In this document: positions 21,749 through 33,207 of the stretch, piece by piece
Numbering within the stretch: the stretch's first letter is position 1
Layout of the letters: the number at the start of each line of letters is the position of its first letter
Source: Cylindrobasidium torrendii FP15055 ss-10
Taxonomy: Eukaryota > Basidiomycota > Agaricomycetes > Agaricales > Physalacriaceae
Direction: 5' to 3'
Length of the DNA stretch: 43,152 bases
NCBI GenBank assembly: GCA_000934385.1
Contig: KN880557.1
Location: 33,436-76,587 of the forward strand
The notes under the pieces: model-generated
What the model saw: only the letters and a program-made list of their open reading frames with translations
What the model was told of the DNA's origin: nothing
Database searches by the model: none
Position numbers and translations under genes: made by a program

Positions 21749-24700
21749 TTAGGGTCCATCAACAAGCTGGGGCGCGCGAGGGCCAGACCCAGCAGGACCT
21801 ATCAACCTGGCCAAAGGCGGTGACCCCATACGCCTTGGCGGCTCCCTGTCTAATAGACTTCTTGATTTTCCCTCCATAGACGGCGGCGGCCCCCTCGTAT
21901 CCATCAACGGCGGCCCCCTCTGGTCCAGAGCCCTTCCATCCAGTGGTGACATGCGTGCTTCCAACGGTGCACCTCTCGAATCCAGCGTCCTCCCAAGCCC
22001 ATCAAGATTTGAAAGTCCACGTCCATCTTGTCCAGGAGGTCCCCGCCCTTCAAGTCCTGACGGCGGCCCACGGTCGTCTCTAAACCGTGTTGGTGACGGC
22101 TGTGACGCTCGTGTTTGCGGTGAATGCGCGATGCGCCCATTACTGGATGGTCCGGGATATCGAACGTCTCTAAAACTGTCCCGGAACCCATCTCTCATTC
22201 CTGGTGGTCCATCCCGCATGCCGGCTGGACCGTCGCGTACGTCGCGGCCAGGTGGTGGGCCATCGCGTAGAGACGGGCCGTCACGCATAGATGGGCCATC
22301 TCGCATAGGTCCATCTCGCATTGGTGGACCGTCACGCATGGGCGGACCATCGCGTCCATCACGCATCGGAGGCGGGCCGTCGCGCATGCCCATAGGAGGG
22401 CCATCACGATCCACTGGCCATCCTGACGGCGGTCGGCTTCCCAGCGTAAGTGGCACTGGGATAGGTCGTTCGTGTTCGTCGCCAACCATACCCCGCCTCT
22501 CATCACCTTTCCAGAGCGGTGCCTTTGAGGACGAGACGTTGACTTCCGGCGTAGGGCGGCTCAGCGGTCGCTCGTACTCTCGAGTTGCCCTCGGAGACAG
22601 AGCTGGGCCAGATGGAGGTGGTTGTTGCGAGTGATGGTGATGCACAACATGGTGATGGTGTGGCGCATGTGGTCGATGGTGATGATGGTGCGCAGGGACA
22701 GCAGAATGAGGGTGTCGGTGCATTGGAGGCGCCTGTTGCTGTTGTTGCTGCATAATGTAGTCGCGGTCCCTCAATTCGCGCTCGCGATGCTCCCTTTCAC
22801 GGAAATCGCGCTCCCGTTGATCACGCTCCCGACGTTCGTATTTCTCGCGGTCGCGGTCACGGTCGCGATGGCGGAGTTCTTCGTCACGGCGTGTGTCCAA
22901 CCAGTCAGCCTTGGGCTGTCCGCCCATGCTATAGGCACCCATGCCCATCCCTGGGCCCATCCACTGTCCAGCACCCTTGCTGCCAAAACCATTCGGCGCG
23001 GGGGACATTGATGACCGCCGTGATGATGCAGGCCCGTGGAACGATGGTTGTGAATTAGGCGGATAATGTCCAGACGGTGTGGGGGGCATGTCAGGGTCCA
23101 TCGGCACAAAAGGTGAAGGGCCGTGAACATTGTTGCCCGGAGGGTTATGCATTGGCGTTGGCCCCGAATGGTGATGCTGGTGACCGCGCACAGGTGCAGG
23201 ATTGGCACCAAAGCTTGGAAAGGCTGGAACTTGGGCTGTACCAGCAGGAGGTGGGCCATGCAAATAGCCAGCAGGCGGATGTACTCGTTCCCGTTGTGGA
23301 GGGAAGTTGTCGGTGGGATATGGATCGAATATTGCAGGATGAGGCCCACCATTGGCCATCGGATGAGGTGGGGGTCGATTGTCGAATTGAGGGGGGCCAC
23401 GGCGCAGGGAATACAGGAATTCGAGGTCGGAGGCAACCTCAGCAGTAGAGAGAGTGGACAGCTCGGTATAGACATTGGACACAGCCTCGGTCGTTGACAC
23501 TTTTCTCCGCTTGTTGGGGTATTCGGGAAGGAGAACTGTGTCGGCAATTTCACGTAGGGAAGGTGGAGCAGGTGCTTGAGTAGGCGGTGGGGGTATGCGA
23601 CGGTCTGTTTGGTTTATGGTTAAAAAACAAGCGCGAGCGTTGTTGGACACACGCACTGGGTTGGGAACGTTCAATGGCTCTACGTTCGCGTTCTAATCTT
23701 CGCTTCTTGCGATTGTTCTCGGCTATCATGTCGATTTGTAGATGATCGCGTTCAGTCTAATTGGATGTCAGATGAAAACACGCGCGGCGATCAATGGACA
23801 CACCTTCCACGAGCTCCAAACCATATCTTCGCCAACCTGGCGCTTCTTCAAAATGGTCTTGGTCTCGAATTCTTTCTTGCGCGTGGCCAGTTCAATACGC
23901 TTGTCGCGGCGAGAGGATAACTCGCGCTGGTAGTGGAGCAGTTCAGGATGATTTCCTGTAGATAATTGACGGACAGTACACAAGCAGACACTGTTGTACG
24001 CACCTTCAATGATCAATCCCTCTTCCCATGCCAGCTGGTCCATGCGCTCCAAGTAGAGGGCTTCGCGTAGGCGGGCGAATTTGAATTCAATATTGGCGAG
24101 AACGTCAAGGGCCTCGGCGCGGTGGGCTGGTTGGAGGTCGGATTCGAGCTCTGCCCCCATGTCATCATCCTGGTCACCACCGTCTTGATCGAGGTCCATG
24201 TCGAGGTCGGGGTCGGGCTGAACGATCTCCTGTTTGGCTTTGCCTCTGCCCTTGCCCTTACCGCCACGCCTGGTAATAACTGGACGAGGAGGTTCCTCTT
24301 CGGGAACAAGCTCGTCAGCCTCTTCTTCCTCCTCCTCCTCTTCGTTCTCGGGGAGAGGGTCCGGAACCGGTGGCGCCAAAAGTGATTTGTTCATCTGATG
24401 AGGGACTGGAGGCGCGGGAGACGGGGAACGCGAAGACGCTGGTGAGGGAGACCGCGAGGAGGCAATGGAAGAGGGAGATACAGGGCCCAGAGCCCCGGCG
24501 CCGGCCAGGATTGACCCGGCAGATGCGGCGGCAACGATAGGCGCGACGTCCTCGAGAGCTGGGGCAGTAGGATCGAGAAGCTTTCCATCTTCCTCGGCCT
24601 CTTCATCGTTGTCGCGTCCGTCGTCGTCATTTTCATTTTCGGGGTCAATGTTGTCTTCGTCGTCCTCAGGGTCGCGCCCAGCAAGCTCGTCCTCGGACTC

Positions 24701-25369
24701 TGTCTCGTTTTCATCGTCTTGCACGCCTGGAGCGGGGCCCGGCTCATCATCTTCAGACGCCTCGTCCTCGAGGGGGTCCTCTGGGGTTATTCCATTTGTT
24801 GTAGCGGCTGGGTCTTGCGCGGCAGCGGCCAAGGCGAGCCCAACGAGGTCCATACTGGTGTGAATAGTGGTAGAGGGTGGCCGGCCCGGCGCAGCGATGG
24901 CAGCAGCAGCCGCGAGTTCGGCGGCAGATGATGGTATGAGAGAAAGAGTGTGATCGACCGCATCGCTGGCCACTATTGTGGACTCGGGTGGCTGCACTGG
25001 GCGCGAAGTCGGCTTGGAATGTTCGAAGGATATGCCAGTGTTGTGTTCACTGCTGTCCGCATCGTCCGCGTCCGAATCCGCTTTTGAAACGGCCCATCCC
25101 CACATCGGTGCAGGTACTATGTTGTTGGCCTTCGTCCGGCGACGAGATCCACTGGCACTGCCGCGACTGCGTGCGCTACTGGCTGGTTTATTGGCCCGCT
25201 TTGCCTTCTTAGGCTTGTTGTCCTGCTCGTCGTCCGTGAGCTCTGAAAGCTCTGAATCACCGGCCAGGTCTTGGGCCTCACGGGCTTTGTTGTCCAGCTC
25301 TTTGGCGACAGGCGGCGGTGTTGGCGACGGTGAGCTCAACGAGCCAAGCGATGTCGATGAGCCTGGCAT
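21749..25369 (-). CDS. Sds3/Dep1-like subunit of an Rpd3L-type histone deacetylase complex
   Basis: Probable scaffold subunit of the Sin3-Rpd3 large complex, acting in chromatin repression. Four exons: 25369-24004, 23955-23804, 23756-23657, 23604-21749; 1157 residues. Order: an acidic, Ser-rich N-terminus (SELSELTDDEQDN), an Ala-rich part, long acidic runs (EEEEEEEEADEL), then the Sds3-like domain at about 412-532. This contains ALDVLANIEFKFARLREALY, HPELLHYQRELSSRRDKR and TERDHLQIDMIAENN, spread over three introns. After it comes a very long low-complexity tail: a Pro-rich part, an Arg/Asp/Glu stretch at about 780-820, a Gln run, a His-rich part at 830-870, and RDGPP repeats at 930-1010. Yeast Sds3 and Dep1 are far shorter (about 330-400 residues), so the tail is unusual. 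The start is the first ATG in frame. Confidence 0.87.
22195..22430 (-). repeat. Coding repeat of RDGPP units in the Sds3-like gene
   Basis: About a dozen imperfect units of 12-18 bases encode MRDGPP, MRDGP or RDGPP. Synonymous changes between units suggest an older array rather than a very recent expansion. The plus strand is open across it as a consequence of the repeat. Confidence 0.75.
22615..22730 (-). repeat. Histidine-rich coding stretch
   Basis: CAC/CAT runs encode segments such as HHHHHRPHAPHHHHVVHHHH within the tail of the Sds3-like protein. It could bind metal or simply be a disordered low-complexity segment. Confidence 0.7.
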
Positions 25370-26542
25370 CGTTCCTGTGCGCTTGTATATCGGCACGATG
25401 GCTGGGTGAAAACGAGGATCAAATGAACAGGCTCAGGGCTCGTGCGCAAGAGCCCGAAGATCACGTTCTTATCTTATCTGCTTCCCAAAATGGACACCAA
25501 TTTCTCCTCCGTGGACAATGTTCCTTTGACGTTTCTCCTGATGCTGTCGATACCTTTTACTGGTGATTGGCTTCATATTCTTTTGGGCTGCGAAAAGTCC
25601 TGCCTGGCTTGGCTCGAGAGTTGACAAGTTATCGGATATCGTAACAAACCAGAGCAATCACTGTGAAGACTCGGAACCTCGTCAGGCGACGAAATCTCGA
25701 CTTCCTTAACTAAGTGCCACTGCGAGTTGCACCTCATGTCTTTATTTTTGAAGCTTGTCAATCCTCGAGCAAAATCGCCTCATGGAGGGACCTGTTCCGG
25801 TACTAGATAAGTACTGTCACTGTATGCTCGCCACTCATTCGAAACACAACTCTGGCGGTGCCATCGACGCCGAAAGCAATGGGGACACCAAATCGTGGAT
25901 AGATGCACTCGTTTACTCGAAATACTATCTTGTCTTTGATTACAGAGCTTTGTTGTCACTCGGCAGATTCCTGGAAGCTGCACAAATAGCTTTAAGTTCT
26001 GCCAATGGCCGCCATTGACCAGTTGAAGCATCGAATCCCAGAGACAATCATCACAGCAAATGAGTCTGGTGCGTGTATAATATTTGGTATTAGTGGTCGA
26101 TGGGAAAGAGAGAACTGTGTCACACTACTCATATGCGTTTGTAGTGGTAACCTCCATTGTCCCAGATGATGTGGACTCGTGAAGTCATTTGCCGAGTGCA
26201 AGGCGGAAAAGTGGCATGGAAGTCCAAAACGGACGCCCGGCCCCTGCTCGCGACGAACTGATGGTATTTCGGTACTTGCCGTTATCACCAAATTGCGTCT
26301 ATAAAACCCAAATCATGTTTGAATGGTAATGAGACGAGAAAGATGACGCAGATCTTTCGCCCCGAAAGTATCTAAGATGACATTTACAATATTCAAAATG
26401 GTTTGCTGGCACTGACAAGATTGTTGCTTCATGATGAAGAATTCTTGACACAAGATGAGCAAGATACTAACGAGTCAAGTTATGTGATTGATTCGGTGGG
26501 TTATCTCCTACAGTAGAATACATACAGGATAAGAGGGGGTAT
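25370..26542. other. Intergenic region, nothing recognised
   Basis: About 1.2 kb holding the promoter of the Sds3-like gene on the left and the 3' region of the Rds1-like gene on the right. An 87-codon open frame at 25755-26018 (+) has no ATG context, splice support or motif. I see no gene. Confidence 0.4.
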
Positions 26543-27693
26543 CTAGACGAAGATCATAAGGCCAGCAATGACAGAGATCCCAACGGCAATCATAGAACCG
26601 GTCGCTGTGAGCGCACCATCTTGGTCAGACATCGTCGACGACGACGTGCTGCCCGAAGAGTTCCCACTTGAGGAACTTCCTGCAATGGCCTGCTGGAATT
26701 GGAACACAGCGGGGCCGGCAGCAGTATTGTCGTCGCTGACGACCTGCTGTCCGTCCTTGTTGATGACCATGTACACCGTACCATTGAGGTTGGCAGGGAT
26801 GGTGACTTTGCCGTTGGTAATGTTCGCAAACTCTGGCGCCAGACCGGTGAGGAATACAGCGGTCATACCATCGGCGAGACCATTGAAAGCGACGCTGACT
26901 TCGTCTCCAGCACTGGGTGCAGCCGGAGTGACGGTCACAGCGGGGAACGCTTTGACAGGTAGGGCGGGGTTGTCGCTGGGGCATCCAGTGATGAACGAAG
27001 AAGCCAGGGAGTACACCTCATTGAGAGTGAGGGGAACCTTTGGGGAATGATCAGAATCATGTGGCTACGATGTTGAAGTCAATGGCACGAACATCAAGTG
27101 CACCACTCCAAGGCTGAACATCGTTGACGGCGGAAGCAACCCAGGATGCATGTCGCGCCTCGGTGGAAAGGACGACAGCGGCAGCAGTGAGGTAGTCGGG
27201 GTTTTTGATGTACTGGGCGGCTCCTGCGTACGCCGACACACCGACTCCCTCGAGGATCTGAGCAACGGCAGCAAACTCCTTAGGGTTGTTATATTTGCTA
27301 TTGCGGTAATGAAAAAACATTCGAGCGTTTAGAGGGGAAACTGACAAGTCGTATGTGCAAGGTTTGGTTGCCTTGTCTGCGAGCGCTTTCGACAGGAAGT
27401 CGACGTGGGCTTGTTCGTGGGCACCGATCTGCTCAAAGAGAGGACGAGCAGAGGCAGGAAGTCCAGCATCGGTGAACGCCTTGTCGTCGAATTTCGACAG
27501 AGCTCCCGAATAAAAGGCGTTCTCGAGGTGTTCCAGAGTCAAGGCGTAGTTGAGGACGGTAGCGTCTATGCCCCAGTAAGTCAGCTAGAGTAGACAAAGA
27601 TTCAATGTGCGCACCATCGATCTCGTCCGCGCGCTGGACCAGAGGAGTGGCAGAGACGAGGGAAAGGATAGACAAGGCGGCAAACGATTTCAT
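26543..27693 (-). CDS. Rds1-like ferritin-domain protein, secreted and probably GPI-anchored
   Basis: Fungal stress-related cell-surface protein of the Rds1 type. Four exons: 27693-27615, 27565-27346, 27297-27093, 27037-26543; 332 residues. A signal peptide (MKSFAALSILSLVSATPLVQ) is followed by a ferritin-like domain (NYALTLEHLENAFYSGAL, then IGAHEQAHVDFLSKAL, AQILEGVGVSAYAGAA and LSTEARHASWV) with the Glu/His pattern of a di-metal four-helix bundle. Then comes the family extension VYSLASSFITGCPSDNPALP with a beta-rich part, a Ser/Gly linker and a C-terminal hydrophobic end (SMIAVGISVIAGLMIFV) that looks like a GPI-attachment signal. Intron 2 is 48 bases with a less usual GTCAGT donor and no stop in frame, so its retention would add 16 residues without breaking the protein. 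Intron 3 is supported because it joins ALD to VPLTLNEVY. Confidence 0.88.
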
Positions 27694-28308
27694 TGTGGGA
27701 AAAAAGACGGGCGGGGGTATGAAAGATGCAGGGAGGGAATTTGTTTGAGTGACAGATCCTGAAAGAAACCCACACTCATTTCCCCAGCTTTATAGCGAAT
27801 GAGCCTCCTCGGCCATCTCGGAGCCAAGCTTTAACCAAATCGGGAAGACAATGTCAGCCGACGCCTCCTATAGTCGTTCAAAAGGCGATGCCCTCCTCAA
27901 TGAACATGACGCTAAGGCAGCGAGCAAGCGATAACATGCCTTGAAAAGCCTCAACACTTATTATGTGCACATTTCAGGCCGGAATATATGGCTACCACAC
28001 CTTCAAGGAATAACATACATGGTCAACACCGGTCTTCGAAATAGACAAACATCCAAGAAATAAACCTCGTACCATAATTTCGTCCGGGGTGCCCGACAGA
28101 CGTAGATCTGTTCGTAGCCGCGAAGACCTGGTGGCGCATGAGACGTAGGATTGGCTCAATACCACCCGTACCGTGCACTCCATCCACAGGGTGCCAGGAG
28201 TTAAGGACCGTCCGCAGAAACTGACCAGGGCATGGTAAGTAATCCAAATTGTATTACGCGAAATTATAATCCAACTAATCTCTAGCAATCGAGTACCATC
28301 ATGCTGTG
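27694..28308. other. Intergenic region with Rds1-like promoter
   Basis: The left side carries the promoter of the Rds1-like gene, and the right side is the 3' region of the PQ-loop gene. No gene seen. Confidence 0.4.
27788..27794 (-). promoter_or_regulatory. TATA box of the Rds1-like gene
   Basis: TATAAAG on the minus strand lies about 95 bases upstream of the ATG at 27693, the spacing seen for the other TATA-containing genes in this window. Confidence 0.55.
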
Positions 28309-29992
28309 TTACGGCTCCTGTGTTGCTTGTCCCCATCCAAACCATCTCCTTCTCGTCTTAGGACTCTCAGCCTTCCCGTGAGTTCCTAATAACGCCGTCC
28401 TTTCATCGATTTCGCCCCGAGCCCGTGCGTCGATGGGTAGTGAATCCACCCTAGTGAATCCGTTGCTTCTCACGTCCCCTTCAACCGCACTCTCCAACGC
28501 ACTAGCCAATGCCGCGCGCACCGCCGCGGGCTCTGGGTCCTCCTCTCCCGTTCTCACCAAGCCAGGAACTTCGTCCTCATACAAGCCGACGACCGACGCA
28601 GACGACGGCCGCGATGCAGGTAGTGGTTCGCCAAAATCGTCAATATTTAGCTTCGCCTGACGCACTTTCCAGCCGAGGCACATAACGAGGAGTGTGCCCT
28701 GCATGATGCCGGCGACAGCGAAGGTTATCCAGCCTGGGTGGAATGTGTCAGTCTAGGAAGAATATGTAGGTATACACACGCACTCGTCCAATTTGTCCCC
28801 GGTCGCAATGCAATGCTTAAGACCATGAGCACCGCTCCGGGGCTCTGAATGAGCATCATGGGTATGCTCAGCGCGCCGACGAGCTTCGCCTTGTATGTGT
28901 GAATAATCTGGGGCATGTATTGGATGGCTGCCAGCATTGCTGACGACACGCCTAGGAAGGTTGCCCAGCGCTCCGTTTCTGCATTCGTGGCGATGAGAAA
29001 GAACGTTGTGAAGATTATCACAAAACTGGAAAGGTGAAAAGGTATCAAACACAGCGCATTAGGATAGAATGACGAGAAAGGAAAACATACAGATGAATGC
29101 CGGTAAGCCATGACAGAAATATGCTCAACCGCCACTCGGAGCTCTTGTACGCTGTAGGAAGTTTGGTGGGGGTAGGGTTTGCTTCAGAATCCTGGTGGAC
29201 CTCGAGGCCATGGTACTTGAGATGAGGTGGGTAGAATATCATGTAAAGGATCATGCTGTTGGCAGAATCAATTTGAGTGAGATGATATATTCATGGAGAA
29301 CGCGCAGGAGGATATCAGGGCAAGTTGTCAGTGGTGGGACTACAGGGATGCGAAATGCGATGCGAGAACATACATGAATGTAAACATAGCCCATTGCAAT
29401 CCTACTTGCAATACTCCCAATGTGTTTTCCAAACAACTTCCTAAGCTCTGGACGAATCAAACGAGCGTCAATTTTACGGACGCCGGGGAAGAAGATATGC
29501 AGACGCACCAGAACTCGACAACACCGTACAATGCTCCATTGCATGGTTATCCTGCGCGTCTTGCGTCAATGACTCCGTCTCCAGTGACTTAGGACACAAC
29601 CAAATTCCATGTTTATACGACCAGCACAGGCATACGCCGGTATGTCGGTAGCAGAAAGACTCGACGCACATATTAAGCATCCCAGACGCCGAAGATGTTG
29701 ATCCAAGGAGGAGAAACCATGGACTAATGCCCTCCGACGACCCTTTCTGGATAATCCGAAGATGCTACATTCACGTCAATTCAGTTGCGCGCGCCGAATT
29801 TGAGGCTACTACACGCACTTGGGGCACATACGAAATCACCAGGCCACAGCATAGACCAAATGTAAGCATCGCTGTGAACCAGTCATGATGCTATGGGGTG
29901 CTGGTGAGTATATCCTGATGCGTAATTCGGTGCGATAATATACGGACAGGCAAACAGACGCCGTCGTCTGGCGGAGGCGGAGGCGGTAGCAT
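28309..29992 (-). CDS. PQ-loop repeat membrane protein
   Basis: Seven-helix membrane protein of the PQ-loop group (relatives include lysosomal or vacuolar amino-acid exporters and MPDU1-like proteins). Eight exons: 29992-29948, 29890-29819, 29764-29670, 29551-29509, 29447-29374, 29255-29091, 29025-28784, 28733-28309; 386 residues. PQ-loop 1: LVISYVPQHLRIIQKGSSEG (the PQ|H junction is an intron). PQ-loop 2: AAIQYMPQIIHTYKAKLVGA. Other family marks are ITMQWSIVRCC, SSEWRLSIFLSWL, MVLSIALRPGTNWTS and WITFAVAGIMQGTLL. The N-terminus is short and Pro-rich (MLPPPPPPDDGVCLP), and the C-terminal tail of about 110 residues is cytosolic and charged. Introns 3 and 5 are both 118 bases, twice the local norm. 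The transported substrate is not predictable. Confidence 0.88.
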
Positions 29993-30503
29993 GGCAGCAG
30001 AAGCCAAGAGACGCGGTAATGAAGCACGTGTGCGAGCCGTTTTGTGATCGCCGGGATATCCGAAAACGTTCGCAGTGGCACATTGAGGCAACGACACCCA
30101 GCAACCTGCTCGTCGTTCTGCGGGATAGCGGCTTTTCTAAGTACTCTGTGAAGGGATCCCCAGGTTTAGCCATGCATGTGGCATCACCAGGGTCGAGATA
30201 CGGCTCGGGAAAATGGCATAGCAATCTAAATACCCTTCTGTCTGCCGTTGTGTAGAAAGTATCAATACTATCGAAAAGCAAGTGCCTTGCATATAACCAT
30301 TAAAAATAGGTAGAGCTTCTTAATTGTCATTTTGAGAGCAGCAGCAATGTAAGTATACAGATAGTTTAAGGAAGCAACGTACGGTCACAGCAGGACCACG
30401 AAAACGAATGGGGCTATTGCATTTACTTCGACCGCCGGCAACAGCAGTCACCGCGACATCTACACCGTATCTCATCACTGTCAACCCCCCGGGCCGCATT
30501 GGC
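29993..30503. other. Intergenic region, nothing recognised
   Basis: About 510 bases between two minus-strand genes: the promoter of the PQ-loop gene and the 3' region of the EH-domain gene. No TATA box or repeat stood out. Confidence 0.35.
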
Positions 30504-32155
30504 TCAAAGACGCTTCCAGCCCTCAGCTTCTTCCACAGGCCACTTCAAATTGTCCCTCTCGGTTGGCGTCGCTACATCGTCCTCCCAGTCATACTGACCC
30601 CTCGCTGCCCACTCTCCCTTACCACCACTCATCAAACCTTCTCGGTCTTCTCCATTCGCCCGCATCAGGCGGCCCAACCGCTTCTGCAGCCCCGGCCCTA
30701 TCGACGTATGCCTCTGCAAACCAGCAGATGTCTGTCTTGACAACCCAGCCCCAAACTCCTTCAGGTCGCTGTTCATCTCTCCCATCAGCACCTGAACGCT
30801 CTCGGGACGCCGTCTGCCAGCCATGGGTGGTGGTGTAGGTCCTGACGCGGAAGATGAGGCTGACTTTGCTGTTGGCTGATGGTGGACACTTCTGCTGCGT
30901 CCCAGCGTGCCATGTGCCCGGGAAGGAGAGAACGGCGGCTGCGACTGCTGGCTACCATCTTCACTGAGTGCCGGATGTCTTGGTGGTTTCTTGGTTGGCG
31001 TCGCTGCCCCGTCCTCACTTAGCGCAGGATGTCTGGGCGGTGGCGGCGCAGGCTTTCCGGCCAGTGCAACTTGCTCCATTGACGTAGCTGACATCGGTGG
31101 TGAAGGTAACCCCCGGCCACGAGAGCTGCTGCTACTGCCGGAACTAGATGCGGAACTCATCCTGGACGAGGGCATTGTGCCATTGTGTGGTGTACTGGAA
31201 GATTTGAGGACTTCCATGACCCGCGTCTTCCCAAGCGATTGTTCCGCTTGTTTCATTGCGTGCCCTGTCTTGCTTGCCTGTAAGCTTTGCAACATGAGCG
31301 GTGTTGTATGTGTTTTTGGCTTCGGTGGTGGCACAGGCGGCCGACGTGGTGGCGGGGGCGCGGGCAGTATCGACTGAGATGCCCTGCGTGGTGGAAGAGT
31401 AGGTGCATCACGTCTGGATGGTGAGGTGGAGCCTGGGCGGGGAGGAGGAAGCGGGGCAGTGGTAGCACTCTTCTGCAGTAATGGTCGCGAAGCTGGATGC
31501 ACTGGTGGCTTCGGAGACGGCAATGGTGGTGAGAACGGCCGCCTAGTGACTGGCGTGGGAGACGTTGGTCGAGAGAGTGACGCGAATGGGTTGGTACTGC
31601 GATGCGGCGCAAAAGGATTGGTTGCAGATTTGGGGGGAGTGGGAGGTGCTGCAACCGTTGTCAGAGCATGATCCCATGGAGGATCCAGGGGCGTACTTTG
31701 CATCGGACCTGTATTAGCCGTCAGCGGGGCGTGTGAGACGACTGACTGGGACTGACCAGGAGTAGGGCTTGTCGTTCGAGAACGAAGGTGTAAAGTGTGA
31801 GCTAGACGCATTCATTAGTTCTCGCCGTAAGTCTTGCCGCATTCTTTATCTCACGCTGTGTAAAAGCCAACGACCTATCCACCCCGTGTCCGTCATGGGC
31901 ATACGCCAAGAGCCGCATTGCAGCGTAGAATTGGCCAATGGTGATGGTGTCTGTCACTTTCATTGCCGGCGTGAACAATTTCAGGATGTCGTCGACGGGA
32001 GAATCTGGATATCGTCCTCTCAGCCAGGCGCGAGTTTCGCGAACGCTAAGCACGTCCTCGCCGTCCGGACAGAGGTCATTGAGGATCACAGAGTACTGGT
32101 CGTATTCATCGTCGGTAAGCGCCGAGCTATGGAGGGAAAGCCGTCTGTTCGCCAT
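30504..32155 (-). CDS. EH-domain protein with Pro-rich tail and internal NPF motifs
   Basis: Likely endocytic or membrane-trafficking adaptor. Two exons, 32155-31855 and 31801-30504, joined across TQ|PHTL, give 532 residues. The N-terminal 100 residues hold an EH domain of EF-hand type: LTDDEYDQYSVILNDL, VRETRAWLRGRYPDSP, and a second helix pair GQFYAAMRLLAYAHDG. EH domains bind NPF peptides, and this protein has two just downstream (TNPFAPHRSTNPFASLS, about residues 145-165), so self-binding or chain formation is possible. The rest is disordered, rich in Pro, Ser and Arg with many PPRHPALSEDG-like and SP motifs, and the end is acidic (YDWEDDVATPTERDN). The start is the ATG before ANRRLSLHSS. 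Confidence 0.82.
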
Positions 32156-32458
32156 AGAGCGCGGCGTCAGCAGCAAACAAGAAATGGTCTTGGTAGTCTC
32201 TGTCAAAGATCGCGCGGCGGACGATCAATCAACAGCAATTAAGCGCTTGTCATTCATATTACAACACTGCATTATGGCTGGGCAAACTGCGCGCTGCGAT
32301 AAAAAGGGTGAATACCCATTTCTTCTTCATATCGCTGCGCACATCGCAGTAAGTACGCTGCTACGTCCGCTGCCATCCAGAAACAAAGAGCAGAGATGGA
32401 TTAGAATTTGTGCGTAAAGTACTCTGACTAGTACCCCCGGGATCCGCTCTCCGTTTGG

Positions 32459-33207
32459 TCAATGCGCTGCCTTTTTGCCTGCTGAACGCCTTAGCCTCCG
32501 TACAAACTAGCATAAGAGCAACGCACCATCCACGAACATATTCCTCGTCGCAGAAGGCAGTCGGACAACGATCCCTTCCGAACCGTTTGCAAGGTCCGCA
32601 GACACCTTCACCTGGCATCCTAGTCGACTTGTGTCTGTCAATCCAAATGCCATATCGAGCATGTCATTTTCATCGTCCCCGGGTTCCTCTAGACGGTCAA
32701 ACGTATCCTCCTCCTGGATGTAATAGGTTAGACATGGTCAAACCAGAAGGGTTAAGAGACGCACAAGAATAATGTGACAAGTTGAGCACGCTATACTGCC
32801 TTCACATGCTCCTTCCAAATCCACATCATACTCGTGCGCTACCGAGAGAATGTCGTCTCCCTCGTTTGCCTCTACCGCCTTTATGACAGATCCTTTTGAG
32901 TCCTTGAAGGTGATTTTGATTCTTCCCAGCGCGTCAACTTGGTCTCTTTCCGCGTGAGACGCGCGACTCACCCTGTCCCAGGCTCAGGACGCTCAATTCC
33001 GGCATGTCTTGCAGCTGCATACTGCTGTCAGAAAACACCTCCAGTAGGATAGCTGCCAAGCGTACGGGTAGACCAGTGAAAACTCCGCCGTTGTGCTACT
33101 CGCCATGTTTGCTGCAATCGCGCTGGCTGGTATGCCAGTCTCGGAGGGAAAGCCTGCGGTATTCTTGAAGAAGTGGAGGCAAGAGATTTGAGGCCAGCGC
33201 GAAGCAT
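32459..33207 (-). CDS. YAH1: Mitochondrial [2Fe-2S] ferredoxin (adrenodoxin type)
   Basis: Electron carrier for iron-sulfur cluster assembly and haem A synthesis in the mitochondrial matrix. Five exons: 33207-33066, 33014-32972, 32921-32765, 32713-32527, 32478-32459; 182 residues. The first 60 residues are a mitochondrial targeting sequence rich in Arg, Ser and Ala (MLRAGLKSLASTSSRIPQA). The mature domain reads IERPEPGTGIKITFKDSKG, then DLEGACEGSIACSTCHIIL with cluster cysteines 101, 107 and 110, and LGCQVKV with Cys147, the classic CX5CX2CX36C spacing. The end RNMFVDGKKAAH is typical of the family and is only obtained by using the 20-base last exon. Introns 1 and 2 were chosen because they give PEPGTG joined to IKITF. 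Confidence 0.94.

Noticed and set aside
21951..22634. Long plus-strand open frame opposite the RDGPP repeats
   Set aside because: It is the reverse side of a repetitive, GC-rich coding stretch; the minus strand carries the conserved gene and splice structure.
24465..24863. Plus-strand Ser-rich open frame
   Set aside because: Antisense of the acidic Asp/Glu run in the Sds3-like gene; GAC/GAG repeats read backwards give Ser codons.
21749..25369. Two separate genes instead of one Sds3-like gene
   Set aside because: Three introns with good signals join the frames exactly, and the Sds3-like domain itself spans the junctions.
25755..26018. Plus-strand frame of 87 codons
   Set aside because: No motif, no good start context, and base composition like the surrounding noncoding sequence.
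30907..31377. Plus-strand Gly/Cys-rich open frame
   Set aside because: Antisense of the Pro-rich part of the EH-domain gene.
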